Assembly: GCA_010356995.1 (NCBI GenBank)
Contig: ML996696.1
Coordinates: 2,364-66,363, forward strand
Direction of reading: 5' to 3'
From: Trichodelitschia bisporula
Lineage: Eukaryota > Ascomycota > Dothideomycetes > Phaeotrichales > Phaeotrichaceae
DNA: 64,000 bases
Notes under the pieces: model-generated
The model's database searches: none
What the model was told of the DNA's origin: nothing
Seen by the model: the letters and a program-made list of their open reading frames with translations, nothing else
In this document: positions 55,730 through 64,000 of the stretch, one piece after another
Position numbering within the stretch: position 1 is the stretch's first letter
Layout: each line of letters starts with the position of its first letter
Position numbers and translations under genes: made by a program

Positions 55730-56272
55730 CGTGAAGTTGAGGTTATGTTGTTAGTAGGGTTCGGCATGTAGCGATTGGCATGTAGGAGACATCTTATCAC
55801 AGCGTGCCTGGTGGTGGACGGGCGATGGAGGGCGCGCAATAAGGCTCTGTGTCGCATATACAGCCTCGTGGCGGCGGGGGGGCCGTGCGCCATCTATGGC
55901 TATCTCGTGCCGGGAACGACGTAGATGTGAATTGGGGCTCGCTAAGAGCCGTCTATAGGACCCGTCTATACGGTAGAAAATCAGATACTTTGGACCGGTG
56001 GCCATATGGGGCGAAAGGGGTAGTGGAAGCGAACGAGCCGGCGGGGAGCCAAGCTTACTCTATATTGATTCCCCCACAACGATCGCAGCTGATAATCGTT
56101 CAGGGCATCGAATGACGGTACAGAATCTTGGCAATATAGTTCAGGGCAGAAGTATCATGTATCATAGAGAGCAACCTCGGGCCTTCGAACATGTAGCGGC
56201 GGGCGTGCAGCTCGCAGCTACATACCATAGCTCCAGCCCGCATCCAACCCATCCACCACCTCCGTAACCAAA
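55730..56272. promoter_or_regulatory. divergent promoter of the paralogue pair
   Basis: About 540 bp between the two start codons, transcribed away from each other. It contains no recognised gene. It probably serves both paralogues. Confidence 0.6.
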
Positions 56273-57504
56273 ATGCGTCCTCAAACCCTCGCCCTCCTCG
56301 CGGCCCTCGCATCCGCGACACCCATCACAAATGAAAAGCGCCAAATCGGCGGCCTCGGAGCCCTCTCCGCCGGCCTCATGGACCCGAAGACAATAGGGCA
56401 GTTGGCGAACCTAGTGCAGCCGACGAAGGTTGAAGCGCTACCGGCGAAGGTGCGCAAGGGCGCGAAGAGGCAAAGGTTGATTTGGGGGCCTTTTGATTTT
56501 GTTGCTGGGAATGTGAGTGTGTGAGTTGGGGATGGGTGGAGAGGAAGTTGACAAAGGCAGGCGACGGTACCAGGCATGCCGGGCATACAAATGGATCCCC
56601 ACGGCCAAGTCACCATGCGCCGCCTAGGCGGTTTCTGCACCGACTGCACGGTCATCCACGGCGCGGCGTACGTAGCCAACGCAGATGGTGGGCGCGTGGA
56701 CGTCAAGGAAGGCGCATACCTGCACCACCTCCTCATCCTCAACCCCACAAAACGTGTTCCCAGCTATTATACCTGCTCCGCAAACGGCGGAGCCCCGGTC
56801 AGCCAAACAGTGCCATCGAGCTACTTCCTCGGGAGCGGGGTAGACGAAAGCGAGTACTTCTTCACAACGCCGGATGGGACGTATAACAGCGGGTATTACG
56901 TGGGATCCCGCGATGGGTTCATGATGCAGAGCGAGATTGTGAATTATAACCCCGAGGCGCGGAGGTGGTATATTGCGGCAGAGTATGAGTATGAGCTGGG
57001 GAAACCGGCGGGGGCGGAGGATGTGAGTGTGACGGACTTCAATGTTAACAATTGCCTGGGGTTTTTGGAGGCGGGATACCAGCCCCCGCAGGGCGAGGCA
57101 CGGTTTAACAAGACGAGTCCTGAGTTTGTGATTGCGAGGGATGGGACGATATTGCATGCTATGGGGCATTTGCATGATGGGGGGACGAACATCGAGTTGT
57201 TGGTTAATGGGCGGTTAGTGTGTGATTCAAGGGCGACGTATGGGGGGAGTCAGGGGACGTTTGTGAACGCCGATGGCAGCAAGTGGGAGACGATTTCGTC
57301 GATGTCGAATTGTCGGGATCCGATTCGCGTCAAGAAGGGGGATGTTATGTCGATGATTTCGAGATATGATACGAAGTTGCATCCGCTGTAAGTGCTTACC
57401 TGGGTCTTTATAAGCTTGCTAACAAGTCGTGTAGACGCGAGACTGTGGACGGACATATGATGGAGGAGATGGGTATCTATACGCTCTTCTTCGCGACGAA
57501 ATGA
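56273..57504 (+). CDS. secreted protein with paired-His motifs (SURNod19/PHM-like), copy B
   Basis: Three exons (56273-56512, 56561-57387, 57435-57504; introns 48 and 47 nt) give 378 aa. A signal peptide (MRPQTLALLAALASATPITN) is followed by EKR, a Kex2-type propeptide cut. The core reads GFCTDCTVIHGAAYV, GAYLHHLLILNPTKR, SYYTCSANGG, YIAAEYEYELG, VNNCLGFLEAGYQ and MGHLHDGGTNIELLVNGRL, ending KKGDVMSMISRYDTKLHPL and EEMGIYTLFFATK. The motifs parallel copy A position by position, and both have a first intron just before the conserved core. A long Cys residue pair (CTDC) is shared. Enzymatic role is not known; copper binding by the His motifs is an inference. Confidence 0.78.
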
Positions 57505-58072
57505 TAGTCCGGCAATACAAGAGATGGTTGAAGCGGGAGCCAAGAGCGAACTGAAGCTCGACGTGATGGGGATGCGTGATATCATATCTTATCTTGTCGC
57601 CTTGTCGCCTTGCCGCCTCGTCGTCTGGCGATGCTCGATAGGGAAAGGACGACGGAGGGACGGCCGTCGCTCCTTCCCCCGGAGTACCCTTTTGCCGGTA
57701 TGAAGCTGGCCACCGCTCCCAGGCAGACATCGACGTCCTGGGTTGCCCCGCGGGGATTCTTCGGTGTTAGCGCGTCGCTGGAGCAAACGAGCTCGCCGTG
57801 GAGTATAAAGGTGTCCATTGTGCTCCTTCCATCTTCTTCTCCGCACCAACAGCAGTCCCCCCTCACCAGCAGCCCGCAGCCCCCCGCTGCAAGGCCATCG
57901 TCATCTTGTTCCGCGCGAGCATCTGCCTGTAATTGCCGCATCGCATCGTCTTCGTTCCGAAACATTCGTGGCCTTTTACCTGCACGTTCAAGTTCGCGTC
58001 AGGTTCGTACCACCCAATATCAGAACATCCCGCGCCAATTCTAACGAACAGAAGGAACAAGCAACCGCCATC
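57505..58072. promoter_or_regulatory. promoter region with TATA box
   Basis: 3' flank of copy B and promoter of the next gene. A TATAAA lies at 57804-57809, about 265 bp upstream of the ATG at 58073, implying a long leader. The leader is open in several frames without family content. Confidence 0.5.
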
Positions 58073-59470
58073 ATGGCTACGCCTATCGACATCAGCAAGC
58101 CGATTCGGACGACGGGGAAGATTTCGAGCCTTCAAGTCACAGATGTCACTCCAATCACGCTGGAGATGCGCAGCAAGGCCATCGGTGCCAGCTTCGTGAA
58201 GGCGAACCTCGCTCGTCGTGCCGATGACCTCAACCGCGCGATCCCGCTGGTGAAGGCGAATCTGGTCCTCAACAGCTTGGGAAACGAGGACGACATGTTC
58301 CGTCTCGATGGAGTTGACATGTTGTGGGACACCGGCTCCCAGTACACAATGATCGCTCGTGAGGCGCTTCCCCTGGAGTTCCTCGACTACCTGGACGGTG
58401 AAGTCAACGCTCCATACCGCGATGGGACTGCTGTCCAGGTGAAGGCGGAGATGATGATAGAAATGACAAACACTCCCTGTCACTTCTCGGCTCTCATCTG
58501 GGTCGTCCCAAAGTCGGAGATCCCGTGCGGCCGCGTCAATTCAATCTTTGGCCAGCGGGAGTGCATGGATCGCATGCATTACGAGAGCGTTCCGGCGAGC
58601 ATTTTGGCCGCGCAAGGGTTTGACATCGAGACTGACTGCTGGGGCGACCTGAACCTCAAGGCCATTCTCACTAGCGATGGTGAGGTCGTGGCTGTTGGGG
58701 GTAGCACGGTCGAAGGTGTCCACAAGCCCTGGGACTACGCCGGCACCAAGACCTATCCGAATTGGGATGCGCTTCAAGCACCGCCATATGCGCCTCCAGC
58801 TCGTGCGTTGTCCCAGCATGACGCAATGCCAGCCCACCGCGGCGAGCACCGGTCGCGCAACTCGGTCGACGGTTCAGGCTATGGGCACGGTATGATGCAT
58901 CCGAATCCCGGCCAGCAGTACCGCATCCCGCCCGAGCCCGTCCGTGGCCCATTCGGCGGTCCGGCGATCCTTCCTTGGGCTGGTGCCACTCCGGGTCCTC
59001 CTGCGCTCCCCAACATCCCGGCGCCTCCGGGTGGTTGGCGCGTGGGGATGCCGCCGCTGCCGACGGCACCTCCCTTCCTGCAGCAGGATCCTCCGCAGGC
59101 TCCTCCGTCTCGTCCTTCATCTGGTGCTCCGCAGATGCCGACTGGGCCTCCGGGTCCGGGTTCTCGGTCATCAACGCCGCATCAGATCGGCTCCGAGCCG
59201 CGTCACTCGCAACGCGGCAGGTCGGCGGAGACTGGCGAGAACAGGAGCAGCAACGGATTCTCCTTCACCAATGCTCCCAGCCAGACCAAGGCTTCTGTCA
59301 ACCGTGGCTGGGGGGCCCATTCGAATCCGTTTGGACCTTTCCAGCCTCGCCCGGTTGCCCCTAGAGCTGGTGGTCAGACTGAGGGTAACAACAACCACGC
59401 GGCCAGCAACCACACTGGGACGGCGGGCATGAACGGTGACAGCCCTTCTGGCGGTGTTTTCCTCGGTTAA
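58073..59470 (+). CDS. retropepsin-like DTG-motif protein with long Pro-rich tail (465 aa)
   Basis: A single-exon gene with start context CATCATGGCT at 58073. The folded part (residues about 20-230) reads VKANLVLNSLG, then VDMLWDTGSQYTMIAREALP with the aspartic-protease type DTGS (Asp86), EMMIEMTNTPCHFSALIWVV and VNSIFGQRECMDR, whose hydrophobic-Gly pair (IFG, 158-160) matches the second retropepsin signature. Then comes a Pro/Gly/Ser/Gln-rich, low-complexity tail of about 230 residues. No integrase, reverse transcriptase or LTR is visible nearby, so this reads as a host gene of retroviral-protease fold (compare Ddi1/eukaryotic retropepsins). It may cleave or bind peptides. It could also be a non-catalytic scaffold; only one DTG is encoded, as in retropepsins that dimerise. 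Confidence 0.75.
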   Translation: MATPIDISKPIRTTGKISSLQVTDVTPITLEMRSKAIGASFVKANLARRADDLNRAIPLVKANLVLNSLGNEDDMFRLDGVDMLWDTGSQYTMIAREALPLEFLDYLDGEVNAPYRDGTAVQVKAEMMIEMTNTPCHFSALIWVVPKSEIPCGRVNSIFGQRECMDRMHYESVPASILAAQGFDIETDCWGDLNLKAILTSDGEVVAVGGSTVEGVHKPWDYAGTKTYPNWDALQAPPYAPPARALSQHDAMPAHRGEHRSRNSVDGSGYGHGMMHPNPGQQYRIPPEPVRGPFGGPAILPWAGATPGPPALPNIPAPPGGWRVGMPPLPTAPPFLQQDPPQAPPSRPSSGAPQMPTGPPGPGSRSSTPHQIGSEPRHSQRGRSAETGENRSSNGFSFTNAPSQTKASVNRGWGAHSNPFGPFQPRPVAPRAGGQTEGNNNHAASNHTGTAGMNGDSPSGGVFLG

Positions 59471-59911
59471 TGTCAACAACACTGAGCGCTCCACAAGATC
59501 CAAGGTACGACGAATGCCGTCCGGTGGAACCTCCGATCAACCAGAAGGAATTTACGCGACATCTTAAAAGAAGGAGCTGGCTGGGTTGCGTGTTTGATCC
59601 AGCGTCACGGTGTGCACTTCTAGCACGTATTTAGTGAATTGAGGATAGACATAATGCTTAATGGTCAGCTTTACGATGCGAGTTGTATGCCGTGATTGTT
59701 TGCCTGTTATCGCCCAGCACTGATGCCGAGCCGCACCCCTGCTCCGTTCCTTGCTCCCACCCGGTCCGAGCTTCGGGTCCCCATGCTCAGCCCCGCGTCC
59801 TGTGCGACGACAACAGGAGCGGTGATGGGGGTGTTTCGTTTCAGCTTCGCTGGCGGTTGAAGTTCAACCTCCTTCCTTTCCATCTTCATTTCACTCAGTC
59901 TCATCATCATC
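59471..59911. other. intergenic region
   Basis: 3' flank of the DTG gene and promoter of the next. The 3' half is CT-rich leader. Nothing else recognised. Confidence 0.5.
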
Positions 59912-60807
59912 ATGGCAGCCATTCTCGACCCTATTCTCGCCCGGCCTGTCGTAACGGGCTTGAGCGCAGCCGTCGGTCTCGGAGTTCTCTGGTGAGTCTT
60001 CCAGAGCCGTCTCTTCCTTCCTCAGGCCGCCTCGCGGAGACGAGAACGATTCTTCCGCTGAGAACCGAAGCTGACCACCGCAGGACCCTCCGCGACTACC
60101 AGCAATGGAAAGCCTTCGGCACCGGCGGCTTCAAGCCAGACCCGTCGTCCGTGCCCCCATCCCCATCCTCCTCCCCCCTCACCATGCCCTTCCGTCCACC
60201 GCTTAACCTAACACCTCCCAGCGGCTACTGGCGCATGACCAAACTCCGCCTGCACGCCCTCCTCCACCGGCCCGACCCATATGATGTCTCGGCACTCCCC
60301 ACCACGGGGCCCACGTATATCACCGCGCTCCCCGAGCGCACTGGTCCCCGGCCCACGCTCGTGAGCCGCCCCATGCCGCAGCGCCAGGTGCCTGCGCCGC
60401 TGGACGACAAGACGAAGGAGACGCTGCATGGACTCGTGTACGAGTTTGCTGCCAAGTACCCAGACATGCTGGAGGTGAGACCGAGCGGGTCGGAGGGGGG
60501 GACGGCGGAGGGCTTGTACGTGCGGTCGGATTGGAGGGGTGTGAATCCTGTTACGAAGCATCCGATCTTGAAGACGGAGGTTGCGCATGTGCACCCCAGT
60601 GATGATAGTCTGCATGTCTGGCTCAGCGAGCGGGATGCGAAGGAGGTTATTGAGTTGGGGTGGGGGGAGAAGTTCCCGTTGGGTATAGTGCCGGGGGGGT
60701 GGATCATGGTGTATGCGCCGCGGAACTGGATGGAGATGGATGTTGTGCGGTGGATTGTGGAGGCGGGAGTGGGGTGGCTGACGGGGGTGGATTTGAATAG
60801 GAAATAG
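59912..60807 (+). CDS. luciferase-domain (DUF5519-like) protein
   Basis: Two exons (59912-59991, 60084-60807; intron 92 nt) give 267 aa. The N-terminal 27 residues (MAAILDPILARPVVTGLSAAVG) are hydrophobic and could be a membrane anchor or mitochondrial lead. The C-terminal domain reads VAHVHPSDDSLHVWLSERDA, KEVIELGWGEKFPLGIVPGG then WIMVYAPRNWMEMDVVRWIV, the pattern of the fungal luciferase-domain family (His-x-Ser-Asp, GWGE-x-x-PL, MVYAPR). Members are common in Pezizomycotina and their reaction is unknown. Family placement rests on this C-terminal block. Confidence 0.75.
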
Positions 60808-61260
60808 GCCGCGGTTTTGGGGGGTTTGTGGGGGTTTGTGGGGGTTTTGACAATGATATTGTGAGACTTGGGAACAGCCTTGCCTGTGCCGCGCGTCTAG
60901 ACATCCGTGAACGAGACCCGCACCCCTAACGCTCCACGTCACGACGCAGCGATATGCCCGGAATCTGTACTCCAAGCCGCTGACTAGAAAGTACCCAAGC
61001 TTTGTACACCAGGGTCCACTCCGAAAGACAACCCCTCCCGCGATAGCGCGGCGCGGCGCGGCTTACGGTACCCCTCACCTCACCCCTCACCCCGCACCCG
61101 CACCCGCACCCGCACCCGCACCCGCACCCGCACCCCTCATCCCAGCTCACATTAGCTTCCGACCCCGACAACTAGTTCCACCCTAGAAGCGACATAAAAC
61201 CAACGACATCCCGAACAATCCAGCTAACACCTCAATCTGTCCCTGCATACCGTCAAAGAC
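60808..61260. other. intergenic region with a 6-bp satellite
   Basis: 3' flank of the luciferase-domain gene and promoter of the next. It contains a GCACCC tandem run (about 61093-61136, seven to eight units) and a GTACCCAAGCTTT string at 60991-61003 that reappears near 63582. Confidence 0.6.
61093..61136. repeat. GCACCC hexanucleotide satellite, about seven units
   Basis: Tandem, near-perfect GCACCC units in the promoter of the downstream monooxygenase gene, about 125-170 bp before its start codon. Confidence 0.85.
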
Positions 61261-62584
61261 ATGGCTGAGAACCAGGACCAGGAACAGGAACAGGAACAGG
61301 AGAAGCGCGTCATCATCGTCGGGGCGGGGTTGGCGGGGCTGGCTATTGCGCATGGGTTGAAGAAGGTATCACTCGTATCCAACTTCAACTAAACGCCAGC
61401 TAACCTAAGGGGGTAGAATAACATCCCCCACCTAATCCTCGACCGCGAGAGTACGCCTAGGGGCCGGAACTGGGGGATTACGCTATCCTGGGCCCTCCCC
61501 CTCTTCACCGACATTCTCCCGGAACGCTTAGCGAGCAATCTGCGGCAATGCCAACCTGATTTATCACTGCCTTCTGCCGTGGCTGGCAAAAAGGGCGTTT
61601 TGATCCGGGATGGGAGTACGGGGAAGACACTTGCTGAAGCGCATTTCCCCGTAATCCGGCGGATGCAGATACAGAAGACCAAGCGCGCGTTGGCGGAGGG
61701 GTTGGATGTGAAGGCGGGGAAGAAGTTGATTGACATCAGAGTACTGGATGGGGGGGGCGTGGAAGCTATATTCGAAGACGGGAGTGTAGAACGTGGTGGG
61801 GTGGTAGTGGGGTGTGACGGCGGGGCCAGCGCGGTGCGCCGCTGGCTCCTGGGCGAGAAGCAGGCGGCGCAGGAAGTCCTCCCGTTCGCATTCATGAACT
61901 TCGCATTCTCTTTGCCCGCCGACAAGGCACGGTGGTTGGACGCGGAGATGAACCCGAGTGTAGATGTGGCTGCGCATCCGAAGGGTATGTACCTAGGCCT
62001 CTTCATCCTGGATAAACCAGACTTGGAAAAGCCGGAGGGGTGGGTGTTTTACATCCTGGCCACGTGGCCGATTCAGGGGGAGGAGGATGAGACAAATGCG
62101 GAGAATAGGCTCGAGAGACTGAGGGCGAAGATGGGCGGGTGGGCGGATCCGTATAAGAGTGTTGTGGAGTGGTTGGATGATGGGGTGCAAATTGGGAGGG
62201 ATGCGTTGCGGATTTGGCATCCGGTTCCGTGGGAGAATTTTGGGGGCAGGGTGAGTTTGGCGGGGGATGCGGCGCATAGGTACGTGCTTCCCTTTTCTTC
62301 CCCCTCTCTTGGTCTTGGAGTAGACACTGATTTGATGCCGCAGTATGACGTTCCACCGCGGCCAAGGCGGGAATCTAGCCATCAAGGACGCACATGAGTT
62401 TGTGGCTACGATGGTGAAGGTGCGCGATGGCATGCCGCTGGCAGATGCGATGCGCGTATATGACGAGGGGGTGAGGGAGAGGGGTGAGGAGGTGGAGATT
62501 AGCAAGCAGCAGGCGATTGCGTTTCATGATTTTGAAAGGTTTTTGGAGAGTCCGGTTGTTCAGATGGGGATTAAGCCGAAGTAG
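61261..62584 (+). CDS. FAD-dependent monooxygenase (salicylate-hydroxylase-like)
   Basis: Three exons (61261-61365, 61417-62279, 62344-62584; introns 51 and 64 nt) give 402 aa. The N terminus is a Glu/Gln run (MAENQDQEQEQEQEKR) followed by the Rossmann motif VIIVGAGLAGLAIAHGLKK. Later come GVVVGCDGGASAVRRWLLG (second FAD motif) and SLAGDAAHS across the last junction, then MTFHRGQGGNLAIKDAHEF (third motif, normally GDAAHPMLP-x-GQG). PHBH-fold enzymes of this group hydroxylate aromatic substrates or oxidise polyketides. The substrate is unknown. The intron inside GDAAHS is characteristic of the fungal family. Confidence 0.9.
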
Positions 62585-64000
62585 GTGATGGGGGGGGGGG
62601 GTAGGTTGGGGAGGGGTATTGGGGAAGGAGAGGGAGTAAAGGCATTTTTCGGTTTGTATGTTGTGTTAGAAGCATCGTGTGTTGGGAATTGGGCGAGACG
62701 TAATGGGGCACTTTCGGTGTTTTTAATGCAATGGGCTTTCGTCAACTTCGAGAGTGTGCCGCTTGCACAAGATCCGAGGCCGCCTCGAAGAGGCCAATGC
62801 TATTCCCTTCAAGTCACTCACACACATCACCACACAACACACCCAAGTTCAAAATCAATAAGCCTCAGAATTGCTACCAACCCCTCTCCCCCATTATCCA
62901 CCCCCAACCAGGCTAGACCTAGCCCTAGTTGTAGCACCAGTTCGGGCGCCTATCACGCGGAATATCACGGCACTCGCCGCGGCGATCGCCCCGGTCGCGG
63001 TCGTGCTCGCACTCGCGGTAGCGGTGACGCTCGTCATCTGCCCCCTCAGTCAGCTCATTCACTTCCCCCTTCAGCCTACGTACAGGGAATCCGATCGCAC
63101 GCATCAGCCGTGAGTTCCGCAGCCGCGGCGCTGGCTTCGGCGGGCGCGGGGGCAGCGAAGGCGGTTGCGCTGCGCGGGTTAGCAGGTGAAGGGATTGTGG
63201 TGAGGGGGGAAGTACCCGAGGCCCAGGAGGGCGAGAAGGAGGGTCTTGGTGAGCTGCATTTTGTACAGTGGAGTGCAAAGTCAAGGAAGGAATGTGTTTG
63301 CTGTGCTGTTGATGCTGTTAGGGACGAGAGACTGCGGTTTATATACCCGCGCCCGCGAGGCTGCGTCGCCACCAGTGGTGGTAGCCGGAGATCATGATGA
63401 TATTGCGTGTTGCGCGGCCTTGGACCTGGGAGGTGGATGAGGGGCAATATGGGAAGGGGGGATTGACGTAACCCGCTCTCTGGGGGGGGGGGAGTGGAAG
63501 GGACTAATTTTGGGGATAGAGATTTTTAGAGGAAACAGTGATTGCGTGTGAGGGCGCTGGTTTCCAGGGATTCAAACAAGCGTACCCAAGCTTTTGACGA
63601 GAAAGCTTGGGTGAGGTTAATTAAGGCTTCTCTGGGCGTGGAGGTTCTGTGCCGTTAGCGTAGGGCTGATCCGAGGACACTGGGAATGTCGTGGGAAAGA
63701 GGCTGGGTGTATCTCCGTTGCGAAATATCTCCACTTCAATCAGATATTCGGAGGCTGGCAGCTCCGCAGAAGACGGCGGGCCGTTCTTTGTCGCTCTTCG
63801 CTGCTTTGTGCCATTTCATCTCCCCCGGCCCGGTTGCTTGTCGCGAGAATCCGGGGTAGCAGGGGCCTCATAAAGGTTCAATATCACAGCCAAGAATCGG
63901 ACACTTAGAGCAACTTGCGCTGCCGTCGCGCGTGTCCAGAGCACACAAAAGCCCGGAATTTCAGGACCTATTTCCAGCGCCTGGCTCCCGTACCCAGGCC
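62585..64000. other. gene-poor right end
   Basis: Overlapping frames on both strands (for example 62585-63397 and 62925-63284) contain low-complexity Arg/Gly or Pro/Ser text and no family motif. One short plus-strand frame (62871-63113) has a hydrophobic stretch but no other support. A perfect hairpin lies at 63584-63612. Confidence 0.5.
63584..63612. other. perfect hairpin with 11-bp arms
   Basis: ACCCAAGCTTT and its exact reverse complement AAAGCTTGGGT flank the 7-base loop TGACGAG. The same GTACCCAAGCTTT string occurs once more at 60991-61003. Confidence 0.7.

Noticed and set aside
62585-63397. Possible gene at the right end
   Set aside because: Frames on both strands are low-complexity; no motif, intron pattern or promoter could be supported.

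Overview
This is a gene-rich, visually GC-rich stretch of nuclear DNA from a filamentous ascomycete (Pezizomycotina). The evidence is short introns of about 38-92 nt with GT..AG borders, single-copy genes typical of these fungi (an ApsB/Mto1-type microtubule organiser, a Fig1-family protein, fungal Med9, a carboxy-muconate cyclase-type propeller, a CaM kinase), and small intron-poor genes with tight spacing. I cannot place it below subphylum with confidence. Exon borders were read by eye; each spliced gene listed was checked for an open frame across its junctions.

Layout. 0-3.2 kb is an accessory edge: the 3' part of a Ty1/copia retroelement abutting a decayed alpha/beta-hydrolase gene, then gene-poor DNA with a possible small TATA-driven gene, a MITE-like element and a 20-bp minisatellite. 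3.2-12.5 kb holds COG3 (Golgi tethering), an Fmp25/RCC1-like mitochondrial protein, a small serine-rich protein and a Fig1 membrane protein. 13.2-19.2 kb holds a secreted Cys-rich protein peppered with Kex2-type dibasic sites, with a 24-bp minisatellite just upstream of its start, and a secreted carboxy-muconate-cyclase-like beta-propeller with a long acidic linker. 19.2-21.2 kb has no convincing gene but carries a TATA box with a perfect 14-bp palindrome. 21.2-32.7 kb is a housekeeping block: ApsB/Mto1, GRC3 and RPA34 head to head (both nucleolar), then cytosolic serine hydroxymethyltransferase. 32.9-36.7 kb has an aldo/keto reductase and a secreted carboxylesterase. 36.7-39.4 kb is gene-poor with a perfect hairpin and a hexanucleotide satellite. 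39.4-46.5 kb has pyruvate decarboxylase, an MFS transporter divergent from a secreted FAD oxidoreductase, and MED9. 47.1-54.4 kb has a Cys-rich single-pass membrane protein, a large conserved protein of unknown function, a CaM kinase and tRNA-Ser(AGA). 54.5-62.6 kb has a divergent pair of secreted paralogues with paired-His motifs (SURNod19/PHM-like), a protein with a retropepsin-like DTG site, a luciferase-domain (DUF5519-like) protein and a FAD-dependent monooxygenase. The last 1.4 kb has no convincing gene.

How the genes relate. There is no classical secondary-metabolite backbone enzyme. The clearest functional pairing is GRC3/RPA34 (rRNA processing and Pol I transcription) sharing a promoter of about 200 bp. 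The most unusual content is the Kex2-site Cys-rich precursor, the divergent paralogue pair and the retropepsin-like protein.
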